A stretch of 64,000 bases of DNA, taken from DALYJJ01 sp031969915 (lineage in GTDB: Bacteria > Acidobacteriota > Terriglobia > Bryobacterales > Bryobacteraceae). Positions within the stretch are counted from its first letter, which is position 1; the number at the start of each line of letters is the position of its first letter. The translations under genes and the position numbers were made by a program. Positions 50,551 through 58,915 of this stretch are shown here, piece by piece. Where the stretch lies: the NCBI GenBank assembly GCA_031969915.1, contig DALYJJ010000005.1:1-64000 (forward strand), written 5' to 3'. The notes under the pieces were generated by a model that was not told the DNA's origin, did no database searches, and was given only the letters and a program-made list of their open reading frames with translations.

Positions 50551-52641
50551 ATGAGTCCTGTCAGGCCCTGGTCAGTTGTTGTGTGGTGCTTATCTCTGCC
50601 GGTGATGGCGCAGAACCTCACACGCGCGAGTTGCCAGGGCCCGGCCTATGACGTGCTGATCGCGGGTGGAAGTAGCGGCGCAGCGGGTGCCGCGATCGGA
50701 GCGGGCCGGATGGGCGTGAAGGTCCTCCTTCTCGAAGACACGCCGGTAGCCGGGGGAATGCTGGCGAATGGAATCTCGAATATCGACAGCTACTCCTACG
50801 AATCGCTGAGCGGAGTGTTTGAGGAGTTCAGGTACGCGGTGCGCGCACATTACCAGCGCGAGCTTCCGGGCGATCCGTTTTTCCAGGCGAGGAAAACGCG
50901 GGTGCTACACCCGGACGGGCGCTCGCGGGCGGCGCATGAGGCGAGCGAAGGCGGGAGGTGGGAGCCGCGTGTCGCGGCGCAGATCTTCCGGAAGATGATC
51001 GGCGCGTTGCCGGGCGTGGAGGTTTGGTACAGCGTCCGGTTCGAAGGTGTGGTGATGGAAGGGAAGCGCATCGCGGGGCTGCGGGTGAAGCGGGGGGCGG
51101 AGACGCTAACTGTCTGCGGGACGGTGGTGGTGGACGCCACCCATGAAGGGGACATCGCAGCCTGGGCCGGCGCGCCGTACCGGGTGGGGAGAGAAGCGCG
51201 CTCACGCCTTGAGCCGCACGCGGGACAGATCTACTACTTCAACGGCACCGGCGAGATCCTCCCCGGGAGCACCGGCCAGGCGGACGCGGGAATCCCCTCG
51301 AGCGGCTACCGGCTGACGGTGCAGAGCGTCGCCGGGAGGAAAGCAAAGTTGCTCGAACGCCCGGCCGGATATGACGCCGCGGAGTATCGGCTCGCTCCAT
51401 GTTCGGTTTCGACGAGCGTGCCGAACCGGAAGTTCGAAGTGAACGTCAATCCGGTGGGAAGCGAGCTCCCCGGCGCGAACTGGGGATGGCCCGAAGCCGG
51501 ACTTGAAGACCGGCAACGGCTGGCGGCAAAGTACCGGCAGCATGCGTTGGGGTTCCTCTACCACTTGCAGACCGCTTGCGGCAGGACGGATCTCGAACTA
51601 GCGCAGGACGAGTATGCGGACAACGGGAACGTGCCGTATCGGATGTTTTTGCGCGAAGGGCGGCGGATCGAAGGACGAGCGATGATGTCCGAGGCGGACG
51701 TGAACCCGTTTCTCGCGGGGCAGGGTTGGCGGCCGCCGCTCCGCGCCGACAGCATCGCCGTCGGACACTATCCGCTCGACGCCAAGCCGGTGCGGGCGAA
51801 GACCGACGATTCGCAACCCGACAAAGGCGAGGGCGATTTCTACCTGGCCAACGTCTCGGCGCCGTTTCAGGTGCCTTACGGTGCGATCCTCCCGCGGGAA
51901 GTGGAGGGGCTGCTCGTGCCGGTGGCGTTGAGCGCGACGCACGTGGCGTTCTCGGCCGTGCGCATGGATCCGACCTGGACGGTGACGGGGCAAGCGGCCG
52001 GCGTTGCCGCGGCGATGAGCGTCCGTAGGGGGATTCCGCCGGCGCTGTTGAAGGTGGAGGAGCTGCAGGAGCAGTTGTTGAAGCAGCGGATACGGCTCGC
52101 GTTCTATTGGGATCTGCCGCTGGATCATCCCGACTTCGCCGCCCTGCAAACCCTGAGCCTGCGTGGCTGGTTGGAAGGATATCCGGACCGCACGATCAAA
52201 CCGGACCAGCCGCTGACGCGCGGCGAGGCGGCGGCTCTGCTGGTGCGGGCCTTCAACGTCTGGCCGAGCATCAGCGACATTCACTTCTCCGACATCCCGA
52301 CGGAGCATTGGGCCTTCCGAGCTGTGGAAACTCTCCACGACCACGGCCTGCTCACGCACTTCAACCTGCCTCCACTGTGGCCCGCGGCGGGCGGCTACCG
52401 CCCGCGCGAGCATTGGGAATTTCTGAAACCGAAATCTCAGCGACCCTTCGATCCGGCGCGGCCGGTGCAGCGGGCCGAGTGGTGCGGCGCGATCAACCAA
52501 CTCGCCGGGCGCGCCGCGTGTACGCCCGGCGTGGCCAACCGTTCGATTCCGCGAGGCGAAGCCGCGCGGGAACTCCTGCAGTACTCCGGCCGCTCAGCGG
52601 CCCGTTCGATTCCCCTCCCCAGTGAAGGAGCACGTCCATGA
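50551..52641 (+). CDS. FAD-dependent oxidoreductase with C-terminal SLH domains
   Basis: 696 residues, with a signal peptide ending near PVMAQN. VLIAGGSSGAAGAAIG (about 35-50) is the FAD-binding loop; VVDATHEGDIAAWAG and the later TGQAAGVAAAMSVRRG match the FAD_oxidored family. From about residue 535, FAALQTLSLRGWLEGYPDR and LTRGEAAALLVRAF, then FSDIPTEHWAFRAVETL, are S-layer homology repeats. It is exported and perhaps cell-surface bound. Its stop overlaps the TonB receptor start as ATGA. The substrate is unknown. Confidence 0.82.
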   Translation: MSPVRPWSVVVWCLSLPVMAQNLTRASCQGPAYDVLIAGGSSGAAGAAIGAGRMGVKVLLLEDTPVAGGMLANGISNIDSYSYESLSGVFEEFRYAVRAHYQRELPGDPFFQARKTRVLHPDGRSRAAHEASEGGRWEPRVAAQIFRKMIGALPGVEVWYSVRFEGVVMEGKRIAGLRVKRGAETLTVCGTVVVDATHEGDIAAWAGAPYRVGREARSRLEPHAGQIYYFNGTGEILPGSTGQADAGIPSSGYRLTVQSVAGRKAKLLERPAGYDAAEYRLAPCSVSTSVPNRKFEVNVNPVGSELPGANWGWPEAGLEDRQRLAAKYRQHALGFLYHLQTACGRTDLELAQDEYADNGNVPYRMFLREGRRIEGRAMMSEADVNPFLAGQGWRPPLRADSIAVGHYPLDAKPVRAKTDDSQPDKGEGDFYLANVSAPFQVPYGAILPREVEGLLVPVALSATHVAFSAVRMDPTWTVTGQAAGVAAAMSVRRGIPPALLKVEELQEQLLKQRIRLAFYWDLPLDHPDFAALQTLSLRGWLEGYPDRTIKPDQPLTRGEAAALLVRAFNVWPSISDIHFSDIPTEHWAFRAVETLHDHGLLTHFNLPPLWPAAGGYRPREHWEFLKPKSQRPFDPARPVQRAEWCGAINQLAGRAACTPGVANRSIPRGEAARELLQYSGRSAARSIPLPSEGARP

Positions 52642-55600
52642 CGAAACGAATCCTGCTCGTATTGACCGGGCTTGTACTGGCCGCGGCATCCACCGCCCAG
52701 GCCCAAACCGCACAGATCACCGGTCGCGTCCTCGACCCGTCGGACTCGCCCGTCGCCGGCGGCCGGGTGACGGTCCAGAACCTCGACACGGGCATCAAGC
52801 AGGCGCTCAAGTCGAACGCAGAGGGCTACTACACGGCGCCGCTGTTGACACGCGGGACCTATCAGGTGACGGCGGAAGCGTCGGGATTCAAAACCTCGAA
52901 GAGCGCGGCGCTGCCGCTTGACGAAGGCCAGGTGTTGCGGCTGGATCTGCGGCTGCAGATCGGCGCGGTGACCGAGTCAGTCGACGTGGTCGCGACGGCG
53001 GGGTCGCTGAGCACGGAGGCGACGTCTATCTCCACCGTGGTTTCGAACCAGCGCGTGGTGGATCTGCCGCTGGCGGGCAGGAATCCCCTGGCGCTGGCGA
53101 ACCTGGTGCCGGGCGTCCGGCCGGTGGGCGAATTCGGAGCGCTCACCGTATCGGCGTTTGACGGCGCGCGGGCTTCGATTTCGGGCGGCGCGCCCAGCAC
53201 GAACAACTACATGATCGACGGCGTCGCGGCCGAGAACTTCGCCAGCGGCGGGATTCAAATCACGCTCTCGCCGGACGCCACGGAAGAGTTCCGGGTGATC
53301 ACGCGCAATGCCAGCGCGGAGTATGGACGAACCGGCGGTGGCATCATCAACATCACGAGCAAGGCGGGAACGAACAGGTGGCAGGGGTCGATCTTTGAGT
53401 TCCTGCGCAACCGGCAATTGAACGCGAACAACTTCTTCGCCAATGCAGCGGGACGCACGCGCGCACCGTTCATCTTCAACCAGTACGGCGCCACGCTCGG
53501 CGGACCGCTGAAGAAAGACAAGACGTTTTTCTTCTTCAACTGGGAAGCCGTGAAGCAGAGGCAGCAGAGCACGACCTTCCGCACTGTGCCGACGGACTTG
53601 CAGAAGTCGGGGAACTTCTCGCAGACGTTGAACGCGGCGGGAGCCGTGATCGCCATCTACGATCCCTTGACGACGGCGGCGGACCCGGCGCGTCCGGGCC
53701 GCAGCATCCGCACGCCGTTTCCGGGCAACGTGATTCCTTCGGGCCGCATTAACGCGGTTTCTCGCGCGATGGCCGCCTACTATCCAACCCCCAACCAGGC
53801 CGGCGCGCCGAACACGAACGCGAACAACTTCTTCGGGCAGGCCTCGGCGCCCGTCAACAAGGACGTCTACGGGATCCGCATCGACCACTACCTGACACCG
53901 AGCCGCCGCATCTTCGGCCGTTACACCTACGACCTCTCGTTCCGCGGCGCGGCCAACTTCTTCGGCAACGAAGCCGAGATCAATACGAGTGATCTCGAGT
54001 TCCGTCGCAACAGCGCGGTCTTCAACTACACGGACGCCGTGACGCCGACCTTCCTGATTGACGGGCGGCTCGGTTTCAACCGCTACTTCACGCCGCGCAT
54101 CACGCGCAGCTTCGGGTTCGATCTCTCGAGGATCAACATGCCGGCCGGACTGAACAGCCAGATCCAGATCCAGCAATTGCCGCGCTTCGCGCCCGGGGAT
54201 GTATCGGATATAGGGGCGCCGGCGGACGATCAGTTGATTCAGGCCAACGAGTCCTACACGGCGGCGGTGGCGGGCACATGGCTCAAGTCGGCGCATAATG
54301 TCCGCTTTGGCTTTGAGCACCGGCAGTACCGGGCCAACAACAACCAGGCAAGCGGGCAGATCATGTTCTTCGGCTTCGGGCGCGGCTTCACGCAGGGGCC
54401 CGATCCGTTCGTGGCATCGGCGGTGAGCGGGTTCGGATTCGCAACGTTCTTGCTGGGCAGTCCAGGAAGCGGAGAAGCGAACCGGAGTCCGGCGATCACC
54501 TACCTGATCCCGAACTACGCGCTGTTCGTGCAGGACGACTGGAAACTGACGCCGCGGCTGACAATCAACATGGGACTGCGCTGGGAAGTGGAAGGCCCCT
54601 ACTACGACCGCTTCAACGCGATTTCGAACTTCGATCCGTCACTGCAGTTCCGCGCCGGCAGCCAGACGCTGACCGGCGGACTGGTGTATCCGGGCACGGG
54701 CGGATTGAGCCGCGGCAGCCGCGATGTTTCGTATCGCGACTTCATGCCGCGCCTGGGGGTGTCGTATCAACTGCGTCCGAAGACCGTTGTGCGCGCCGCC
54801 TATGGAATCTTCTATCTCCCAACGACCGGGATCAACACGAGGCTCGGGCAGACGGGCTTCTCGATTCAGACTCCCTACATCGCATCGATCGATGGCGGCC
54901 TGACCCCGGCCGGCTCGCTGAGCAATCCATTCCCGAACGGAATCACGATGCCGCCGGGCAGCGCGGGCGGCCCGCGCACCGGGCTGGGGACGACGGTCAA
55001 CGGCAGTCTGCGTTCCCTGAAGCGCGGCTACAGCCAGCAGTGGAACATGAATCTGCAGCAGGAACTGCCGGGGAACTGGATCGTAGAGCTAGGATACATG
55101 GGCAACCGCGGCGTGAACCTGCCGGCGATCCGCGATTACCGCTACCTGCCCGCGGCCGCGCGCACGCAAGGCAATGCGCTGAACGATCTGGTGGACAACC
55201 CCTACGCGGGCATCATCGCCAGCGGCCCCCTGGCGCAGGCGCGCGTGACGCGCGCGACGCTGTTGAACACCTACTCGCAGTTCCTGGGCGCCTTCGGACT
55301 CGACTCCTGGGGCGACTCGGTCTACCACGCGGCGACAATGCGCATTGAGAAACGCTTCTCGCAGGGGCTCTCGGTGCTTGGCTCCTACACCTATTCGAAA
55401 CTGATCGACAACAACCTCGGCAATGGGAACAACACGTTTGCCGACGGAGGCAACAACGGAGTCCAGAACTGGGACAATCTGCGCGCGGAACGCGCGGTCT
55501 CCACGAGCGACCTGCCGCAGCGTCTGGTGTTGACGGCGAGCTACGATCTGCCGTTCTGGCGCAACGCGACAGAGTGGTATCAGCGGGCGCTGGGCGGCTG

Positions 55601-56030
55601 GGCGGTGAACTCGATTCTGACGCTGCAGAGCGGAAACGTGATCGGCGTGACCGCGCCCGCTCCGGCCTTCGGCGGCTTCCGTCCGAACGCCGTCGGCGAC
55701 CCGGGCGTTTCGAATCCGAACATCGACGGCTGGCTGAACCGGAGCGCGTTCTCGACCATCGCTCCGTTCACATTCGGTAACTCGCCGCGCAATCTGCCGC
55801 GCACGCGGACCGACGGACTGCAGAGCGTGGACTTCTCGCTCTTCAAGAACGTGCGAGTGACGGAGCGCTATCAGGTGCAGATCCGCGGAGAGTTCTTCAA
55901 TTTGACCAACACGCCGACGTTCGGAAATCCTGGTACGTTCTTCACGGGAGGCGACTTTGGCGTGATCCGTTCGCTGGCAACGAACACGGGCCCGCGGCAG
56001 GTGCAGTTGGGATTGAAGCTGCTGTTCTGA
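52638..56030 (+). CDS. Oar-like TonB-dependent outer-membrane receptor
   Basis: 1130 residues with signal peptide MTKRILLVLTGLVLAAAS. Residues 25-105 form a carboxypeptidase-regulatory-like beta domain (ITGRVLDPSDSPVAGG). The plug follows (VVDLPLAGRNPLALANLV, GRTGGGIINITSKAGTN), then a 22-strand-type barrel ending in a terminal Phe (LGLKLLF). It imports a large substrate across the outer membrane with TonB energy. No TonB/ExbBD genes are nearby. Being translationally coupled to one FAD enzyme and followed by another and by a glycoside hydrolase, it probably takes up an oligosaccharide or glycoside. Confidence 0.93.
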   Translation: MTKRILLVLTGLVLAAASTAQAQTAQITGRVLDPSDSPVAGGRVTVQNLDTGIKQALKSNAEGYYTAPLLTRGTYQVTAEASGFKTSKSAALPLDEGQVLRLDLRLQIGAVTESVDVVATAGSLSTEATSISTVVSNQRVVDLPLAGRNPLALANLVPGVRPVGEFGALTVSAFDGARASISGGAPSTNNYMIDGVAAENFASGGIQITLSPDATEEFRVITRNASAEYGRTGGGIINITSKAGTNRWQGSIFEFLRNRQLNANNFFANAAGRTRAPFIFNQYGATLGGPLKKDKTFFFFNWEAVKQRQQSTTFRTVPTDLQKSGNFSQTLNAAGAVIAIYDPLTTAADPARPGRSIRTPFPGNVIPSGRINAVSRAMAAYYPTPNQAGAPNTNANNFFGQASAPVNKDVYGIRIDHYLTPSRRIFGRYTYDLSFRGAANFFGNEAEINTSDLEFRRNSAVFNYTDAVTPTFLIDGRLGFNRYFTPRITRSFGFDLSRINMPAGLNSQIQIQQLPRFAPGDVSDIGAPADDQLIQANESYTAAVAGTWLKSAHNVRFGFEHRQYRANNNQASGQIMFFGFGRGFTQGPDPFVASAVSGFGFATFLLGSPGSGEANRSPAITYLIPNYALFVQDDWKLTPRLTINMGLRWEVEGPYYDRFNAISNFDPSLQFRAGSQTLTGGLVYPGTGGLSRGSRDVSYRDFMPRLGVSYQLRPKTVVRAAYGIFYLPTTGINTRLGQTGFSIQTPYIASIDGGLTPAGSLSNPFPNGITMPPGSAGGPRTGLGTTVNGSLRSLKRGYSQQWNMNLQQELPGNWIVELGYMGNRGVNLPAIRDYRYLPAAARTQGNALNDLVDNPYAGIIASGPLAQARVTRATLLNTYSQFLGAFGLDSWGDSVYHAATMRIEKRFSQGLSVLGSYTYSKLIDNNLGNGNNTFADGGNNGVQNWDNLRAERAVSTSDLPQRLVLTASYDLPFWRNATEWYQRALGGWAVNSILTLQSGNVIGVTAPAPAFGGFRPNAVGDPGVSNPNIDGWLNRSAFSTIAPFTFGNSPRNLPRTRTDGLQSVDFSLFKNVRVTERYQVQIRGEFFNLTNTPTFGNPGTFFTGGDFGVIRSLATNTGPRQVQLGLKLLF

Positions 56031-56046
56031 TCGCGCCTCGAACCTG

Positions 56047-57690
56047 ATGAGAATCGCAGCGCTGATATTGGCTCTGTGGCCCGCGGGAGCGCGGGCCGCC
56101 GAGCCTGGCTGCCTCGGCACCCGGCAATCGGACGTGGTGGTGTACGGCGGCACGGCGGCCGGCGCCGCCGCCGCCGTCACGGCGGCGCGGGAAGGGAGGC
56201 GAACCGTGCTGGTAGCCCCGGAGCGGCACGTGGGGGGGCATGCGGTGGAAGGGTTGGGCTCGTCGGACATCAACAACCACTGGTTTCGGAACGAGACGGC
56301 GATCGGCGGGATTGCGCGCGAGTTCTACACACGCGTGGGTAAGAAGTACGGGCAGCCCGGCGCCGTGTATCAGTTCGAAGCGCATGTGGCCGAAGCGGTG
56401 TACGCGGAGATGCTGCGCCAGCCGGGGTTGGAAGTGGCCGCGGGGACGCGGCTCCTCGAGCCGCTCGAGAAGGCTGTGATGTGGAAGGCGGGCGAGAAGA
56501 GACTGAGAGCGATTCGCACCGCCGGCGGCGAATGCTTCGCCGGAGAACAGTTTATCGACGCGAGCGTCGAGGGAGATCTGCTGGCCGCGGCGGGGGTGAC
56601 GACGACCGTGGGCCGCGAAGGCAACGCGGTGTACGGCGAGTCGCGCAATGGGATTCGCGGCGAGAACCGTTATCGCAATTTCCCGATGCGGCTCGATCCC
56701 TATCGGATTCCCGGCGATCCAACGAGCGGGTTGCTGCCAACGATTCAGGACGAGGCGTTGGGCACGCCCGGCGAGGGAGACCGGCGCATTCAGGGCTTCT
56801 GTTTCCGTCTGTGCCTGACCAGAAATCCGGCGCGGCAGCGACCGATCGCGCGGCCTGCCGGTTACCGGGCGGAGACCTACGAGTTATACCGGCGATATGC
56901 TCGCGCGGGCGGAGAGTTGTTTTCGCCCGCAGCAAACCTGCCCAACGGCAAGACCGATCTCGGGAGTTGGCACGATCTGTCGGCGAACCTCTACGGGATG
57001 AACCACGACTGGCCACAGGCCGGCACCGAGCGCCGGAGCGCGATCTATAAAGACCACCGGGAGTTCGTGCAGGGCTTGCTGTGGTTCATGGCAAACGACG
57101 AAGCGCTGCCCGCGCGCACGCGGGAAGCGTGGAGAGGATGGGGGCTCTGCGCCGATGAGTTCACCGACAACGGCAACTGGCCGAGAGCGCTTTATGTGCG
57201 CGACGGGCGGCGGATGGTGTCGGATTACGTGGTGACCGAACATCATCTGCGGCGGATCAATCCACAGCCGGTGGCGGATCCGGTGGCGGTCGCCTATTGG
57301 CCGCCGGACGTGCATCACGTGCGGCGCATTGTGAGGGACGGAGCGGTCTACAACGAAGGCTTCGTTTTTGGCGGCAGCGACTGGGGGCCGTTTGGTATCT
57401 CCTATCGCAGTCTTGTGCCGAAGCGGGCCGAGGCATTGAACCTGCTCACGCCGACTTGCGTCTCCTCGAGCCATATAGCCTATGGATCGATCCGCCTCGA
57501 ATGGACGTTTATGGCGTTGGGGCAGGCCGCGGGACAGGCGGCGGCGCTCGCGCTCGACAAGCACGTGGCGGTGCAGGATGTGCCCTATCCGGAACTTCGG
57601 GCGAGGCTGGAAGGACGGGGACAGGTGGTTGATTTGGGAGTTGCTGAACCGTTGCCTGGGCGCGTGATTCCCGAGGAAGAGAAAGAATAA
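56047..57690 (+). CDS. FAD-dependent oxidoreductase (FAD_oxidored family)
   Basis: 547 residues starting 17 bases after the TonB receptor. Signal peptide MRIAALILALWPAGARA. VVVYGGTAAGAAAAVTAAREG (split) is the FAD loop, ERHVGGHAVEGLGSSD a conserved block, FIDASVEGDLLAAAG and GQAAGQAAALAL complete the pattern shared with the upstream SLH-bearing enzyme, but there is no SLH tail. Likely a periplasmic oxidoreductase of a sugar or glycoside. The following gene starts seven bases later. Confidence 0.85.
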   Translation: MRIAALILALWPAGARAAEPGCLGTRQSDVVVYGGTAAGAAAAVTAAREGRRTVLVAPERHVGGHAVEGLGSSDINNHWFRNETAIGGIAREFYTRVGKKYGQPGAVYQFEAHVAEAVYAEMLRQPGLEVAAGTRLLEPLEKAVMWKAGEKRLRAIRTAGGECFAGEQFIDASVEGDLLAAAGVTTTVGREGNAVYGESRNGIRGENRYRNFPMRLDPYRIPGDPTSGLLPTIQDEALGTPGEGDRRIQGFCFRLCLTRNPARQRPIARPAGYRAETYELYRRYARAGGELFSPAANLPNGKTDLGSWHDLSANLYGMNHDWPQAGTERRSAIYKDHREFVQGLLWFMANDEALPARTREAWRGWGLCADEFTDNGNWPRALYVRDGRRMVSDYVVTEHHLRRINPQPVADPVAVAYWPPDVHHVRRIVRDGAVYNEGFVFGGSDWGPFGISYRSLVPKRAEALNLLTPTCVSSSHIAYGSIRLEWTFMALGQAAGQAAALALDKHVAVQDVPYPELRARLEGRGQVVDLGVAEPLPGRVIPEEEKE

Positions 57691-57697
57691 GAAGGAT

Positions 57698-58816
57698 ATG
57701 TTGAATCGAATTTCCAGACGGTCGATACTCGCCGCCCCATGGCTGAACTACGCAGCGACGACGGGTGGCCGCTGGAGCGCCAAGAAGGCGAAGCAGTGGT
57801 ACGCCCGCCTGCCCTGGCTGGTTGGGGCCAACTACACCCCGGCCTCGGCGATCAATCAACTCGAGATGTGGCAGCGGGAATCTTTCGATCTTGCGCGGAT
57901 CGAGACGGAACTCGGCTGGGCCTCGGGATTGGGGATGAACACGATGCGGGTGTTCCTCCACAATCTGTTGTGGGAAAACGATCGGGCTGCGTTCGTTGAG
58001 CGGATCGACCGGTTCCTGGGCGTTTGCGCGACGCACCGGATCCGCCCGATGTTCGTTGTATACGACTCGGTTTGGCACCCACAGCCGAAGTGGGGAACTC
58101 AGCGCGCGCCCACGCCGGGAGTGCACAACTCCTATTGGGTGCAGAGCCCTGGGGCGGAGATTCTGGCGAGCGACAGCCTGTGGGGGGCGCAAGAGGACTA
58201 CGTCCGCGGCATCATCGGGCGCTTCCGCGACGACAGCCGGATCCTGGCATGGGACCTCTGGAACGAGCCGGACAACGACAACGCCAACAGCTACAAGACG
58301 ATCGAACTTGTAGGGAAAGGCGAAGTGGTGGCGCGGCGCCTGACCGACGTTTTCCGTTGGGCGAGGGCGGCGAAGCCGGAGCAGCCGCTGACCGTGGGCC
58401 TGTGGCTGAACTCAGACTGGTCGAAGCTCGAGAAACTGAATCCCGTCGAACGGATCTCGCTCGAGAACTCCGACATCTTGAGCTTCCACAACTACAACGA
58501 CGCGGCGGAGTTCGAGAAGCGCGCGATATGGCTGAAGCGCTTCGGACGGCCCGTGCTCTGCACGGAGTACATGGCGCGAGGCAACAAGAGCACCTTCGAA
58601 GTGATCCTCCCCGTGGCAAAGAAGCACCGCGTGGCGGCGATGAATTGGGGGCTGGTGCAAGGGAAGACGCAAACGCATCTACCCTGGGACTCCTGGAAGC
58701 AACCCTATGTGGACCGCGAGCCGGCGGTGTGGTTCCACGAAGTGTTTCGCGCGGACGGCACATTGTATCGCCCGGAAGAGGGCGAACTCATCCGGCGGAT
58801 GACGGGAGCGAAGTGA
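57698..58816 (+). CDS. GH-A clan glycoside hydrolase (cellulase-like)
   Basis: 372 residues. The N-terminus RISRRSILAAPW suggests a twin-arginine export signal. WDLWNEPDND holds the acid/base candidate Glu190, and RPVLCTEYMAR the nucleophile candidate Glu290, the usual positions in GH5-like TIM barrels. It probably hydrolyses a beta-linked polysaccharide or glycoside; the exact family cannot be fixed by eye. It is the last gene of the operon and ends shortly before the right-hand 35-bp repeat. Confidence 0.82.
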   Translation: MLNRISRRSILAAPWLNYAATTGGRWSAKKAKQWYARLPWLVGANYTPASAINQLEMWQRESFDLARIETELGWASGLGMNTMRVFLHNLLWENDRAAFVERIDRFLGVCATHRIRPMFVVYDSVWHPQPKWGTQRAPTPGVHNSYWVQSPGAEILASDSLWGAQEDYVRGIIGRFRDDSRILAWDLWNEPDNDNANSYKTIELVGKGEVVARRLTDVFRWARAAKPEQPLTVGLWLNSDWSKLEKLNPVERISLENSDILSFHNYNDAAEFEKRAIWLKRFGRPVLCTEYMARGNKSTFEVILPVAKKHRVAAMNWGLVQGKTQTHLPWDSWKQPYVDREPAVWFHEVFRADGTLYRPEEGELIRRMTGAK

Positions 58817-58852
58817 GGAGCGGCTGGCGCTAGCGCGACGTGGAGGTCTCTG

Positions 58853-58887
58853 CGCTGGCATACTTGATCCGTTGATGCCGCCGCTCC
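58853..58887. repeat. 35-bp perfect direct repeat, right copy
   Basis: Identical to 48920-48954. Here it is not inside a gene; it lies in the leader of the GH10 xylanase gene, about 30 bases before its start, and repeats the 3' end of the PepSY-type gene. Confidence 0.9.
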
Positions 58888-58915
58888 CAAGGCCTTTGAT
58901 ACGATAAAGTCCGAA

